A stretch of 64,000 nucleotides of DNA from Pseudomonas borbori (lineage in GTDB: Bacteria; Pseudomonadota; Gammaproteobacteria; Pseudomonadales; Pseudomonadaceae). This document shows, piece by piece, positions 37,812 through 47,108 of this stretch; position 1 is the first letter of the stretch, and each line of letters begins with the position of its first letter. The notes below the pieces were generated by a model. That model made no database searches. It saw nothing but the letters and a program-made list of their open reading frames with translations, and was not told the DNA's origin. Location of the stretch: positions 41,694-105,693 of the forward strand of contig NZ_FOWX01000018.1 in assembly GCF_900115555.1 (NCBI RefSeq). The letters run 5' to 3'. Made by a program: the position numbers and the translations under genes.

Positions 37812-38669
37812 CTAACCGAGCATCTTCTCCAGGAACCAGCTGCCGGCCGGGCCCAGCGGGCGGAATCTGCACCAGACCGCATCGACGACTATCTGTCTGG
37901 GCCAACCGTGCACCTTGAGCTCGTGCAGCGCGGCGGAGCCGAAGCGGCTCACCAGGCTGCGGGGGATAGGCGCCCAGCCGAATCCGCGTTCGGCCATCTC
38001 CAGCAACATCAGGTAACTCGGGGCTGACCAGGAGCGCCCGCGCACGCTGGCACCGGCGCTGTTGAGCACGGTGCCCAGGCGCAGCTGGCGGTGCGCTTGT
38101 AGGGCCTCCTCGCTGACGTGGCCGAGGGCGGCGAGTGGGTGGCTATTGCAGACGAACAGTCCCATTTCAGAGGGTTCGGCGACCGCGGCAACGCTGATTT
38201 CGGGTGGGTAGAGCGCTTGCGACTCGACGAAGCCCATGTGCGCCCGACCTTGCTGAACCACGGCGAGCAGGTCGTCGCACTCGGCGATCAAACACTCGAA
38301 CTCCAGATCCGGGTAACGTTGCTGGAATTCGCCGAGTACCTCCTCGAAGCGCTCGGACTGATAGGTATCCGACAGCACTATGCTCAGCCTGGACTCCAGT
38401 CCCTGCGCCAGCTCCTGCGCGGTGCGGGCTAACTGGCTATTGGCCGCCAACACCGCTTCGGCCCGATGCAGAAGCACTCGGCCGTGTTCGGTCAGGCTCG
38501 GTTTGCGGCTGCTGCGATCGAACAGTATCAGGCCCAGATCCGCTTCTAGGTTGGCGATTGCCGCACTGATGGTCGACTGGCTCTTGCCCAGCCGGCGTGC
38601 CGCCGCTGAGAAGGAGCCTTGGGACGCGGCCTGGACGAAAGCCTGCAAGGTCTCGGAGGAGGGCATCAT
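37812..38669 (-). CDS. LysR-family regulator next to a PACE-type gene
   Basis: 285 aa. The winged helix is at residues ~5-62 (FVQAASQGSFSAAARRLGKS, STISAAIANLEADLGL), with a PBP-like effector domain after it. The start is ATGATG at 38664-38669, so the first or second Met could be used. It is divergent (93 bp) from a PACE-type efflux gene. In Acinetobacter the PACE protein AceI is controlled by the adjacent LysR regulator AceR; the same layout is seen here. Confidence 0.84.
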   Translation of the reverse strand: MMPSSETLQAFVQAASQGSFSAAARRLGKSQSTISAAIANLEADLGLILFDRSSRKPSLTEHGRVLLHRAEAVLAANSQLARTAQELAQGLESRLSIVLSDTYQSERFEEVLGEFQQRYPDLEFECLIAECDDLLAVVQQGRAHMGFVESQALYPPEISVAAVAEPSEMGLFVCNSHPLAALGHVSEEALQAHRQLRLGTVLNSAGASVRGRSWSAPSYLMLLEMAERGFGWAPIPRSLVSRFGSAALHELKVHGWPRQIVVDAVWCRFRPLGPAGSWFLEKMLG

Positions 38670-38762
38670 CTATCGTCTTTGTCGATGGTAACTAGCTTTG
38701 AAGTATCCGGAGCTTCGGTGAAGATGACAACCGCCTCGTCAGTAACAGGAATGAAGTCAGTC

Positions 38763-39230
38763 ATGAGCGCCGAGAAAAACCTGAATGAGCGAATCTTCCA
38801 GGCCCTGGGTTTTGAAATCCTGGCAATTGTCCTGTGCACTCCCCTACTAGCCTGGCTGATGGAGGCTGATTGGCAAACCATGGGCGTCGTCACCCTGGCC
38901 AACTGCTTGATCGCCTTGGCCTGGAACGTGCTGTTCAACCGGCTGTTCGACCGTCTGCGACGGCGCCGGGGGATCGCGCTGAGTGTGCCGGTGCGAATAA
39001 CCCACGCCATGCTGTTCGAAGGGGGCTTGCTCGTGCTCTGCGTGCCCTTTGCTGCCTGGTGGCTGGGAATCGGGCTGTTTGCCGCCTTCATGCTGGATGT
39101 CGGGCTGCTGCTGTTCTTCCTACCCTACACTTACCTCTATCACTGGGCCTATGACGCCCTGCGCGAACCGGCGCAGCGTTGGTATGGCCGTCGTCGCTCG
39201 CGACGCTGGCCAAGTAGCAAGGGCTGCTGA
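38763..39230 (+). CDS. PACE-family small multidrug efflux protein
   Basis: 155 aa with four membrane segments in two repeated halves, NERIFQALGFEILAIVLCTP and RITHAMLFEGGLLVLCVPFA. This duplicated bacterial transmembrane-pair fold, with Glu in the first and third helices (FE at residue ~19, FEGG further on), defines PACE exporters such as AceI (chlorhexidine efflux by proton exchange). The C-terminus is basic (GRRRSRRWPSS). ATG 38763 (MSAEKNLNER) is preferred; in-frame upstream codons lack similarity and the ribosome site is weak either way. Confidence 0.86.
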   Translation: MSAEKNLNERIFQALGFEILAIVLCTPLLAWLMEADWQTMGVVTLANCLIALAWNVLFNRLFDRLRRRRGIALSVPVRITHAMLFEGGLLVLCVPFAAWWLGIGLFAAFMLDVGLLLFFLPYTYLYHWAYDALREPAQRWYGRRRSRRWPSSKGC

Positions 39231-39410
39231 CTCCGCGCGAACTTGTTAGCCGGTGGCGTCCGGCGCCTCGGAGAAAATCATCTCGGAGAAAATGCTCTCC
39301 AGCGCCGCCGTTGCAGGGTTACGACTGGCTCCCGAAACCCTGATCGTGCTGGCAGCCTGCCGCATCCGCGCTGTCATTGCCTTGGATTGCATCCGGGTAG
39401 GGCTGCGGCC

Positions 39411-40712
39411 TCAGCCATGCAGCTTGGTAGCAGCCGGTGGCGTGTTCTGCTCCTGGCGCCCGCCCAGGTACCAGCCCAGCGCACCCCACGCGGCGGCCAA
39501 GGCGGCGCCGACCAGGGCGGCGAGCAATACGCCCTGACTGAGCATGTCGAGCAGGGCCTTGGCCCAGGCGCTGACGGCGTCGCCGCCGCGGTAGACCAGG
39601 GTGTCGATGAAGTTCTTGGCCTTGTACTTGGTCAGGGCATCGAGCGGGGCGAAGAGCATTTCCCGACCGGGGCGGACGAAGGCGTACTCGCCGACCCGGC
39701 GCACTATCATCAGCGCCGCGAGCATGGCGAAGGTCGGCGCCAGGGCCAGACCGAGAAAGCCCAGGCAGACCAGCAGCGGCACCCCGGCCAGCAGCGCGCG
39801 CAGGCCGAATTTCTCCGCCACCCGCCCGGTGACGAACAGCTGGGCCAGCAGCGACAGGGCCTGCACGCTAAAGTCGATCAGGCCGAACACGCGGATCTGC
39901 TGGTTGCGTTCCGGGAAGGTCAGCGCCACCAGGCGTGCCTGTTCGAAGTAGAGGAAGGTGCTGGCGGTGGCCAGGAGGATGACGAAGGCGCTGATGCCCA
40001 GCAGGTAGGGCGAGGCCAGCACCCGGCTGATGCCGCTGAACGGATTGCCCGTCACCGGCTCGCGCGGGTGCTCGCTGGGCGGTGCGCCGGGCCGGCCGGC
40101 GCCGCCGCGGGCGCGCCAGGCCATCAGGTAGTGCTTGGCCAGCACCGCCACGCCAAGCAGCAGGGCGGCGCAGAGGATCAGGCCGCTCTGGCCGATGGCA
40201 CCGACCAGCAGCGCGCCCAGCGCCGGCCCGGCCAAACCGCCGCAACTGGCGCCGGCGGCGATAAAGGCGAACAAGCGCTTGGCCTGGGTCGCATCGAACA
40301 CGTCGGCCATCAGGCTCCAGGCCACCGAGACCACGAACAGGTTGTAGACCGAGATCCACACGTAGAACACCCGCGCCGCCCAGATATCGTCCGCGGCCTG
40401 CTGGAACAGCGCGGCGAAGGCCAGCAGGTTGAGGATGAAGAAGCCGTACACCCAGTCGATATAGCGCGCCCGCGGCACCCGCGAATTGAGCCAGGCGAAC
40501 AGCGGCACGGCGGCGAGCATGACCAGAAAGGTCGCGCTGAACAGCCATTGCAGGTTCTCCACGCCGCCGCGAATGCCCATCGCCTCGCGGATCGGCCGCA
40601 GCATGAAATAGCCGCTGAACAGGCAGAGAAACAGGCCGAAGCCGCACAGCGCGGCGAGCAGTTCGGCCGGTCTGGCGTTGATCGCCGTGGCCAGGCGTTC
40701 GACTGGAGTCAT
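39411..40712 (-). CDS. MFS-type transporter, NTP/NDP-exchanger-like
   Basis: 433 aa with about 12 membrane segments. It opens AELLAALCGFGLFLCLFSGY then FMLRPIREAMGI; the pattern YFxLRPxRE followed by a region on the other membrane face recalls the ATP/ADP translocase-like branch annotated as NTP/NDP exchange transporters in free-living bacteria. AGASCGGLAGPALGALLVG and RRVGEYAFVRPGREMLFAPL are further blocks. The substrate is unknown and ordinary MFS membership is the safer claim. The neighbours give no functional hint. Confidence 0.75.
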   Translation of the reverse strand: MTPVERLATAINARPAELLAALCGFGLFLCLFSGYFMLRPIREAMGIRGGVENLQWLFSATFLVMLAAVPLFAWLNSRVPRARYIDWVYGFFILNLLAFAALFQQAADDIWAARVFYVWISVYNLFVVSVAWSLMADVFDATQAKRLFAFIAAGASCGGLAGPALGALLVGAIGQSGLILCAALLLGVAVLAKHYLMAWRARGGAGRPGAPPSEHPREPVTGNPFSGISRVLASPYLLGISAFVILLATASTFLYFEQARLVALTFPERNQQIRVFGLIDFSVQALSLLAQLFVTGRVAEKFGLRALLAGVPLLVCLGFLGLALAPTFAMLAALMIVRRVGEYAFVRPGREMLFAPLDALTKYKAKNFIDTLVYRGGDAVSAWAKALLDMLSQGVLLAALVGAALAAAWGALGWYLGGRQEQNTPPAATKLHG

Positions 40713-40811
40713 CGATCTTTCCTTTCTGCGGCCCGGATGGACGAGTCAGGCCGCACCTCTACAGATGATCCGCCATCTTGTAGCAGCGGATTCGGCCGTG
40801 GTAGCGATGAA

Positions 40812-40871
40812 CTCGCGGCTAAAGCCCCTCCCCCATTTTCCTGCGTACGCGGGAGGGGCTTTAGCCGCGAG
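40812..40871. repeat. REP palindrome (GGCTAAAGCCCCTCC family)
   Basis: Perfect 21-bp arms from CTCGCGGCTAAAGCCCCTCC to its complement ending GCCGCGAG, 18 nt apart. It lies between the aldo/keto reductase stop and the MFS gene. Confidence 0.85.
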
Positions 40872-40921
40872 CTTGTGCGGTGCATCGAAGATTCACGGCG
40901 CGAAACCGCGCTCCAGGCGAG

Positions 40922-41842
40922 TCAGCCGAACGCCCGCACGATCCGCTGGCGCAGCGCCGCATCCGGCAGGCGGCCATGGCCGGCCATGAGGTTGTCGGCC
41001 ATGTAGCGCGCCTTGGAAGTGGCCGGGATCACCACGGTCACCGCCGGGTGGGCGAGGATGAACTTGAGCAGCAACTGCGCCCAGGAGGTGGCGTCGACCT
41101 CGATCGCCCAGTCCGGCAGCGGCTTGTCCCTGACCCGGCTGAACAACTGGCCGCGCTGGAACGGCCGGTTGATCAGGGTGGCGATGCCGCGGTCGGCGCA
41201 GTAAGGCAGCAGGCGCTGCTCGGCGTTGCGCTCGGCCACCGAATAGTTGAACTGGACGAAGTCCACCGGCTCCTTGGCCAGCACCGCGAGCAGGTCGTCG
41301 TGGGCCGAGTCGCGGTAATGGGTGATGCCGATGTAGCGCACCCTGCCCTGCTCCTTCAGCTCGCGCAGCAAAGCCAGCTGGGTGCGGGTGTCCTGCAGGT
41401 TGTGCACCTGCAGCAGATCGAGCCGGTCGGTTTGCAGGGCGCGCAGGCTGGCTTCGACCTGGGCCATGCCGCGCTCGCGGCCGCTGGCGGACACCTTGGT
41501 GGCGAGAAACGCCTTATCCCGGGTACTGGTGCGCCTGAGCAACTCGCCGCTGACCGCCTCGGCGTTACCATAGCTGGGCGCGGTGTCGATCAGGGTGCCG
41601 CCGCCGTTGATGAAGGTGCGCATCACCTCGTCCAGCGGGCCGAGGCTGGCATCGTCGAGGCTGACGTGGAAGGTGCGTGAGGTGCCCAGGCCGATCACCG
41701 GCAGAAGTTCGTCGCTGCCGGGAATGCGCCGCTGCAGCAGTTGTCCGGGGTCCAGGGCGAAGGCACGACGCGCCGGCCAGGGCACGGCTGCGAGGCCGAG
41801 CAGGGTGGCGCTGCGCTGAATGAAGTGACGACGGCTAGGCAT
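40922..41842 (-). CDS. Tat-exported aldo/keto reductase
   Basis: 306 aa. The N-terminus PSRRHFIQRSATLLGLAAVP is a Tat signal (SRRxFI), so the enzyme is probably exported folded to the periplasm with its NADP-type cofactor. AKR tetrad candidates: Asp and Tyr in LIDTAPSYGNAEA, Lys in FLATKVS, His in LLQVHNL. The barrel continues with RYIGITHYRDSAHDDL and ends VVIPATSKARYMADNL. The substrate is unknown. A 408-bp gap holding a MITE-like repeat lies upstream. Confidence 0.86.
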   Translation of the reverse strand: MPSRRHFIQRSATLLGLAAVPWPARRAFALDPGQLLQRRIPGSDELLPVIGLGTSRTFHVSLDDASLGPLDEVMRTFINGGGTLIDTAPSYGNAEAVSGELLRRTSTRDKAFLATKVSASGRERGMAQVEASLRALQTDRLDLLQVHNLQDTRTQLALLRELKEQGRVRYIGITHYRDSAHDDLLAVLAKEPVDFVQFNYSVAERNAEQRLLPYCADRGIATLINRPFQRGQLFSRVRDKPLPDWAIEVDATSWAQLLLKFILAHPAVTVVIPATSKARYMADNLMAGHGRLPDAALRQRIVRAFG

Positions 41843-42251
41843 GAAATCCTCCGTGGTGGCACTGCATGGGTATCGAGCATAGTTGTGTGACCGCCACGCA
41901 CGCCACCTGCGCCCGCCCAGTTGTTACCTGGTATGTCGCGAGCGCGGTGGGCTAGCAGGCTGTTGAAAAACTACCTGCGTTGCCATCGCTGCGTTAAAAA
42001 CAGGCTCAAAATGCTCATTTACAACACGTAAACTCCGCTTTTTCGCCTGTTTTTGCCTTGCGCTGGCTGCCTCGCCTACGTTTTTCAACGGCCTGCTAGT
42101 GGCCTGCAGAATTAACCGCTGAGGATGACGCCTGTTTCATCCGCCCTGCTCGCAGGGCCGGATGCCCCCCCGGAAAAGGGCAAGGCCGAAGCGACTGCCC
42201 CGGATTGCCCTTGCTGCAGTCGGCCATTGCGGCGATGCACGGAAGCAATAG
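41843..42251. other. Intergenic region with MITE-like repeat
   Basis: 409 bp between the aldo/keto reductase and copZ. It holds the 148-bp palindromic element at 41952-42099. The remaining ~150 bp show small GC-rich inverted repeats but no gene I can support. Confidence 0.5.
41952..42099. repeat. MITE-like palindromic element, copy 2
   Basis: 148 bp from CTAGCAGGCTGTTGAAAAAC to its near-complement ending CAACGGCCTGCTAG. The central blocks AAAATGCTCATTTACAACAC and GTAAACTCCGC match copy 1 at 8677-8840; copy 1 has about 16 extra bp, including CGTGCGAGCCCAGT. Confidence 0.72.
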
Positions 42252-42464
42252 TTACGCCAGACCCACCCCGTAGCCCGCCTCGGCAATCGCGATGATCAGT
42301 TCGTCGCTCGACAGGCTGCTGCTCACCCGCACTTCGCCTCCTTGCAACTTCACCTTCACATCGGCCGCCGGATCGCGCGCCAGCAGGGCTTCTCTAACCG
42401 TTTTGACGCAATGCTCGCAGGTCATGCCTTCGACCCTGAATGTGTGAATCTTTGTCGTCTGCAT
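42252..42464 (-). CDS. copZ: Copper chaperone CopZ
   Basis: 70 aa single heavy-metal-associated domain: HTFRVEGMTCEHCVKTVREAL with the CxxC pair (C16, C19), compact beta-alpha-beta-beta-alpha-beta pattern. It binds Cu(I) in the cytoplasm and passes it to CopA. AGGAGG lies 6 nt before ATG 42462-42464; a longer in-frame start lacks a ribosome site. It is divergent from copA and preceded by a CueR-type promoter. Confidence 0.93.
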   Translation of the reverse strand: MQTTKIHTFRVEGMTCEHCVKTVREALLARDPAADVKVKLQGGEVRVSSSLSSDELIIAIAEAGYGVGLA

Positions 42465-42508
42465 CTGCAACCTCCTGATTGAATGTCGGCCCCTTTTTAC
42501 GGGAGGCA

Positions 42509-42543
42509 CACAGTGTCAGGCTTGCCCCATGGGTAAGGTCAAG
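42509..42543 (-). promoter_or_regulatory. copZ: CueR-type promoter/operator of copZ
   Basis: On the minus strand: -35 TTGACC (42537-42542), a 19-bp spacer holding the dyad (ACC..CATGGGGCAAG) and -10-like GACACT. A 19-bp spacer with a dyad between -35 and -10 is the hallmark of MerR/CueR-activated promoters. Confidence 0.75.
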
Positions 42544-42556
42544 GCATAAAACAGCA

Positions 42557-42588
42557 CTTGACCTTACCCATGGGTCAAGGTTGATCCT
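42557..42588 (+). promoter_or_regulatory. copA: CueR-type promoter/operator of copA
   Basis: Plus strand: -35 TTGACC (42558-42563), a 19-bp spacer with palindrome CTTACCCATGGGT, then -10-like GATCCT. Nearly the mirror image of the copZ site 14 bp away, so one regulator should drive both genes. Confidence 0.78.
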
Positions 42589-42615
42589 GTAGCGGAACTC
42601 AACGGAGGCTCCTGC

Positions 42616-45003
42616 ATGTCCGATCTGACCACTTTCGACCTGCCGATCAATGGCATGACCTGCGCCAGTTGCGCCGGCCGGGTCGAGCGCGCCTTGCGCA
42701 AAGTGCCCAACGTCGCCAGCGCCACGGTCAACCTGGCCAGCGAACAGGCGCGCATCGAAGCGCCGTCGGACAGCCTGGAGCAGTTGCTCGCCGCCGTTGC
42801 CGGCGCCGGCTATCAGGTGCCCAGCGAACGCCTGGAACTGGCCATCGCCGGCATGACCTGCGCCAGTTGCGTCGGCCGCGTCGAGCGCGCCCTGGCGCAG
42901 CTGCCGGGCGTGCTCAGGGTCAGCGTCAACCTGGCCACCGAACAGGCGCTGCTGCAGGTCACCCCGGGTCTCGACGTGCAAGGCCTGCTGCAGGCGGTCG
43001 CCAAGGCCGGTTACACGGCCACCCCGGTGGATCTCGAAAAGCCCGCCCAGCCGGCCGCCGAGCGTCACTTGCAACGCGAACGCCGGGCCCTGACGCTGGC
43101 CCTGCTGCTCACCGCGCCGCTGCTGATCCCGATGCTGGCGCAACCCTTCGGCGCGCACTGGATGCTGCCGGCCTGGCTGCAGTTCGCCCTGGCCACGCCG
43201 GTGCAGTTCGTCTTCGGTGCGCGCTTCTACCGCGCCGCCTGGCTGGCCCTGCGCGCCGGTGCCGGCAACATGGATCAACTGGTCGCCCTGGGCACCAGCG
43301 CCGCCTATGGCCTGAGCCTCTATCAATGGGCGATCACCCCGAGCGACGCGATGCCGCACCTGTACTTCGAGGCCTCGGCGGTGATCATCAGCCTGATCCT
43401 GCTCGGCAAATACCTGGAAAGCCGCGCCAAACGGCAGACCACCAGCGCCATCCGCGCCTTGCAGGCCCTGCGCCCGGATCAGGCCCTGCGCCTGCGCGAT
43501 GGCGTCGAGCAGTGGGTGGCGCTGAGCGCCCTGATCCTGGGCGATCAGGTGCTGGTCAAGCCCGGCGAGCGCTTCCCGGTCGACGGCCAGGTGCTGCAAG
43601 GCCAGAGCCATGCCGACGAAGCCTTGATCAGCGGCGAGAGCCTGCCACAACCCAAGCAACCGGGCGATAAGGTCACCGCCGGGGCGATCAACGGCGAAGG
43701 CCGCCTGCTGATCGAGACCACCGCCCTGGGGGCGGAAACCGTGCTGGCCACGATCATCCGCCTGGTCGAGGACGCCCAGGCCGCCAAGGCGCCAATCCAG
43801 AAGCTGGTGGACAAGGTCAGTCAGGTCTTCGTGCCGACCGTGCTGCTGCTCGCCCTGGCCACCCTGCTGGGCTGGCTGCTGTTCGGCGCCACGCTGCAAA
43901 CCGCGCTGCTGAATGCCGTGGCGGTACTGGTGATCGCCTGCCCCTGCGCCCTCGGCCTGGCCACGCCGACGGCGATCATGGCCGGCACCGGGGTGGCCGC
44001 GCGCCACGGCATTCTGATCAAGGACGCCGAAGCCCTGGAAGTGGCCCATGGGGTCACGGCCGTGGCGTTCGACAAGACCGGCACCCTGACCTCGGGCACG
44101 CCGCGGATCGCTCACATGACGGCACTCGACGGCGACACCGCGACCCTGCTGCAACTGGCCGGCGCCCTGCAACGCGGCAGCGAACACCCGCTGGCCAAGG
44201 CGGTGCTGGACGAATGCACTGCCCGCCAGTTGCCGCTGGCCGAGGTGGTCGACAGCCAGGCCCTGGCCGGGCGCGGGATTGCCGGGCAGATCGGCGAGCG
44301 GCAACTGGCCCTGGGCAACAAACGCCTGCTCGAAGAGGGCTGGCTGCACAACCAGAGCCTGGCCGCCGAGGCCCTGGCCTGGGAAGCCGAGGGTCGCACC
44401 CTGTCCTGGCTGATCGAACAGGCACCGACGCCGCAGGTGCTGGGGCTGTTCGCCTTCGGCGATACGCTCAAGGCCGGAGCCGCCGAGGCCATCGCCCAGC
44501 TCAAGGCGCAGGGCATCAGCAGCCACCTGATCAGCGGCGACAACCGCGGCAGCGTCCATGCGGTGGCCAGCGCCCTGGGCATCGATGCCATGCACGCCGA
44601 GGTGCTGCCGGCCGACAAGGCGACGATCATCGGTGAGCTGAGAAATACCGGGGTGGTGGCGATGGTCGGCGACGGCATCAACGACGCCCCGGCGCTGGCC
44701 GCCGCGGATGTCGGCATCGCCATGGGCAGCGGCACCGATGTGGCCATGCATGCCGCCGGCATCACCCTGATGCGCGGCGACCCGCGCCTGGTGCCGGCGG
44801 CGCTGGACATCAGCCGGCGCACCTACAACAAGATCCGCCAGAACCTGTTCTGGGCCTTCGTCTACAACCTGGTCGGCATCCCCCTGGCCGCGGCCGGCCT
44901 GCTCAACCCGATGCTCGCTGGCGCCGCCATGGCCCTGTCCAGTCTCAGCGTGGTGAGCAATGCGCTGCTACTGAAGACCTGGAAGCCGAAAGAGCGCGAA
45001 TAG
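42616..45003 (+). CDS. copA: Cu(I)-exporting P1B-type ATPase CopA
   Basis: 795 aa. Two N-terminal metal-binding domains with CxxC (C16/C19 and C82/C85 in [10 protein letters not shown] and [10 protein letters not shown]). Eight membrane segments, with the transport motif C442-P443-C444 in [11 protein letters not shown]. Phosphorylation site D486 in DKTGTLT; hinge [20 protein letters not shown]. It pumps Cu(I) from the cytoplasm across the inner membrane. ATG 42616 has GGAGG 8 nt upstream. It is flanked by divergent copZ and downstream cueR. Confidence 0.97.
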   Translation: MSDLTTFDLPINGMTCASCAGRVERALRKVPNVASATVNLASEQARIEAPSDSLEQLLAAVAGAGYQVPSERLELAIAGMTCASCVGRVERALAQLPGVLRVSVNLATEQALLQVTPGLDVQGLLQAVAKAGYTATPVDLEKPAQPAAERHLQRERRALTLALLLTAPLLIPMLAQPFGAHWMLPAWLQFALATPVQFVFGARFYRAAWLALRAGAGNMDQLVALGTSAAYGLSLYQWAITPSDAMPHLYFEASAVIISLILLGKYLESRAKRQTTSAIRALQALRPDQALRLRDGVEQWVALSALILGDQVLVKPGERFPVDGQVLQGQSHADEALISGESLPQPKQPGDKVTAGAINGEGRLLIETTALGAETVLATIIRLVEDAQAAKAPIQKLVDKVSQVFVPTVLLLALATLLGWLLFGATLQTALLNAVAVLVIACPCALGLATPTAIMAGTGVAARHGILIKDAEALEVAHGVTAVAFDKTGTLTSGTPRIAHMTALDGDTATLLQLAGALQRGSEHPLAKAVLDECTARQLPLAEVVDSQALAGRGIAGQIGERQLALGNKRLLEEGWLHNQSLAAEALAWEAEGRTLSWLIEQAPTPQVLGLFAFGDTLKAGAAEAIAQLKAQGISSHLISGDNRGSVHAVASALGIDAMHAEVLPADKATIIGELRNTGVVAMVGDGINDAPALAAADVGIAMGSGTDVAMHAAGITLMRGDPRLVPAALDISRRTYNKIRQNLFWAFVYNLVGIPLAAAGLLNPMLAGAAMALSSLSVVSNALLLKTWKPKERE

Positions 45004-45123
45004 CCCCAATCGCGGCCATGGACCGCTCCTACACGACGACGAGCGAGTCCACGACAACCCCGTAGGAGCGGGCCATGCCCGCGATCACGCTTTCACGGAC
45101 AGCACGCAGAATGGGAGACAACC

Positions 45124-45528
45124 ATGAATATCGGCCAAGCCGCGCAGAAAACCGGCCTCAGCGCCAAGATGATCCGCTACTACGAGTCGATCGAGCTGCT
45201 GCCGGCCGCCGGGCGCAGCGACAGCGGCTACCGCCAGTACGGCGCCCAGGACCTGCATCGCCTGGCCTTTATCAAGCGCGCGCGGGATCTGGGCTTCTCC
45301 CTGGCCGAGGTGGCCCAACTGCTGGCGCTGTGGCAGGACCGCCAGCGCGCCAGTGCCGACGTCAAGGCCCTGGCCGCCGGACATATCGCCGAGCTCAACC
45401 ACAAGATCGCCGAACTCAGCGGCCTGCGCGACACCCTGCAGGAGCTGATGCAACACTGCCAGGGCGACGAGCGCCCCGACTGCCCGATCCTCAAGGACCT
45501 GGCGTCCGGCGGCTGCGCAAACGCGTAA
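45124..45528 (+). CDS. cueR: MerR-family copper regulator CueR
   Basis: 134 aa. The N-terminal MerR helix-turn-helix is NIGQAAQKTGLSAKMIRYYE. A dimerisation helix follows, then the Cu(I) loop with C112 and C120 (CQGDERPDC), at the same positions as in E. coli CueR. With copper it should activate the 19-bp-spacer promoters of copZ and copA just upstream. It lies 120 bp after copA, with part of a REP (GTAGGAGCGGGCCATGCCCG) between. A GGGAG ribosome site precedes the ATG. Confidence 0.94.
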   Translation: MNIGQAAQKTGLSAKMIRYYESIELLPAAGRSDSGYRQYGAQDLHRLAFIKRARDLGFSLAEVAQLLALWQDRQRASADVKALAAGHIAELNHKIAELSGLRDTLQELMQHCQGDERPDCPILKDLASGGCANA

Positions 45529-45654
45529 ATCCGTGGTGCGCACGGCGCAGCCTACGACAAGTGCTCCGCCGCCTAGGGTGCGCCGCGCGCACCGGAATGC
45601 TGATATGTCTGAGGGTGGCCATTTCTGCTTGCCCGGCAAATTCGCGGAATCCGG

Positions 45655-46242
45655 CTAGATCACCCGCTGCAGCGCCGCGCAATCCACCGCGAAGTGATCG
45701 GTCAACTGCGGCCAGGGGTTGTCCGGCAGATTGACCAGCACGCCCCAGGCGCCCGCGGCGCGGGCGCATTCCAGGTCGAAGCGGTAGTCGCCGACCATCA
45801 CCAGTTCGCCCGGCGTCACCTGCCAGCGCTCGGCCAGGTGCAGCAAACCGCCGGGATGCGGCTTGGGCGGCGCCTCGTCGCGGCCGAGAATGTCGCCGCT
45901 GGCGAAGCAGTCGCCCAGGCCGATCGCCTGCAGCGTCACCAGCGCCAGCTCGTGGGCGTTGCGGGTGAGGATGCCGAGCCGGCAGCCGCGTCCGTGCAAC
46001 CCGCGCACCAGCTCGATGGCCCCCGGCGCCGGTTTGGCGCTCAGCGCCAGCTCACGCTCATGCTCCAGCAGCCAGGCGTACTTGGCCGCCGCAACCTCAT
46101 CGGGCAAGGCCGCCAGGTGGTGGAGGATGTCGTGCTCCAGGGGGATGTCCAGCGACCGCTTGATCGCCTCGAAGTCATGCACCGCCAGGGTCAGGGTGCC
46201 GTCCATGTCGAACACCCAGTGGCGCGCTGCGCTTAGCTTCAT
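45655..46242 (-). CDS. HAD-superfamily phosphatase
   Basis: 195 aa. HAD motifs in order: VFDMDGTLTLAVHD (nucleophile Asp), LGILTRNAHE (Thr motif II), PPKPHPGGLLH (Lys) and MVGDYRFDLECARAAG (acidic motif IV). A small helical cap sits after motif I. The substrate is unknown (phosphoglycolate-phosphatase-like HAD-IA architecture). ATG overlaps the tesB stop by 4 nt, so it is the third gene of a coupled operon with the SagB-like and thioesterase genes. Confidence 0.88.
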   Translation of the reverse strand: MKLSAARHWVFDMDGTLTLAVHDFEAIKRSLDIPLEHDILHHLAALPDEVAAAKYAWLLEHERELALSAKPAPGAIELVRGLHGRGCRLGILTRNAHELALVTLQAIGLGDCFASGDILGRDEAPPKPHPGGLLHLAERWQVTPGELVMVGDYRFDLECARAAGAWGVLVNLPDNPWPQLTDHFAVDCAALQRVI

Positions 46243-47108
46243 TTCCAGTCCTCACGCACCCGGGTCAGGCCTTCCTGGGCGACCGAGGCGACCAGCTGGC
46301 CCTGACGGTTGAAGATGCTGCCGCGGGAGAAGCCACGGGCATTGCCGGACCAGGGGCTGTCCATGGCGTACAGCAGCCAGTCGTCCATGCGCAGGTTGCC
46401 GTGGAACCACAGCGAATGGTCGAGGCTGGCGACCTGCATGAACTTCTGCCAGACCGACACGCCATGGGGCAGCATCGAGGTGGTCAGCAGGTTGAAATCG
46501 CTGGCGTAGGCCAGCAGGTACTTGTGCAGTTGCGGGTCGTCCGGCAACTCACCGGCGGCGCGGAACCACACATGCTTGACCGGCTCGCTCGGCTCGGGGG
46601 CGAAGGGGTTGCCGACCGTCACCGGGCGGATCTCGATCGGCTTGTCGATCACCGCGCGCTCGCGTATACCCTCGGGCAGCGAGTCGGCGATCAGTCGGGC
46701 CAGCTCGGTCTCCGACTTGAGACCCTCCGGCCCCGGCACGTCGGGCATCCCGGTCTGGTGCTGGAAGCCTTCCTCGTCGTACTGGAAGGAGGCGCTGCAG
46801 AAGAAAATCGGCTTGCCCTTCTGCACCGCCACCACGCGGCGGGTGCTGAAGCTACCGCCGTCGCGGATGCGCTCCACCTGATAGACCACCGGCAGCGCCG
46901 CGTCGCCGGGACGCAGAAAGTAGCCGTGCATGGAATGCACATGACGGTCGGCCTCGACCGTCTGGCTGGCCGCCGACACGCACTGACCGAGCACCTGGCC
47001 GCCGAACAACTGACGGAACCCCAGATCCTGACTGACGCCTCGAAAGAGGTTCTCCTCGATGGCCTCCAGGCTCAACAGGGCGACCAACTCGTCCAGTACC
47101 TGACTCAT
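46239..47108 (-). CDS. tesB: Acyl-CoA thioesterase II
   Basis: 289 aa double-hotdog thioesterase. Blocks: LFGGQVLGQCVSAASQTVEA, HSMHGYFLRPGD, DGGSFSTRRVVAVQ and SLDHSLWFHGNLRMDDWLLY. The catalytic Asp-Thr-Gln triad of TesB is probably represented in DHSLWFH and the GQ elements. It hydrolyses medium and long-chain acyl-CoA. It overlaps both neighbours by 4 nt, so it is translated together with the SagB-like oxidoreductase and the HAD phosphatase. Confidence 0.93.
   Translation of the reverse strand: MSQVLDELVALLSLEAIEENLFRGVSQDLGFRQLFGGQVLGQCVSAASQTVEADRHVHSMHGYFLRPGDAALPVVYQVERIRDGGSFSTRRVVAVQKGKPIFFCSASFQYDEEGFQHQTGMPDVPGPEGLKSETELARLIADSLPEGIRERAVIDKPIEIRPVTVGNPFAPEPSEPVKHVWFRAAGELPDDPQLHKYLLAYASDFNLLTTSMLPHGVSVWQKFMQVASLDHSLWFHGNLRMDDWLLYAMDSPWSGNARGFSRGSIFNRQGQLVASVAQEGLTRVREDWK

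Noticed and set aside
42394..44751. 785-codon frame antisense to copA
   Set aside because: No motifs and a Gln/Gly-rich shadow composition; copA is certain.
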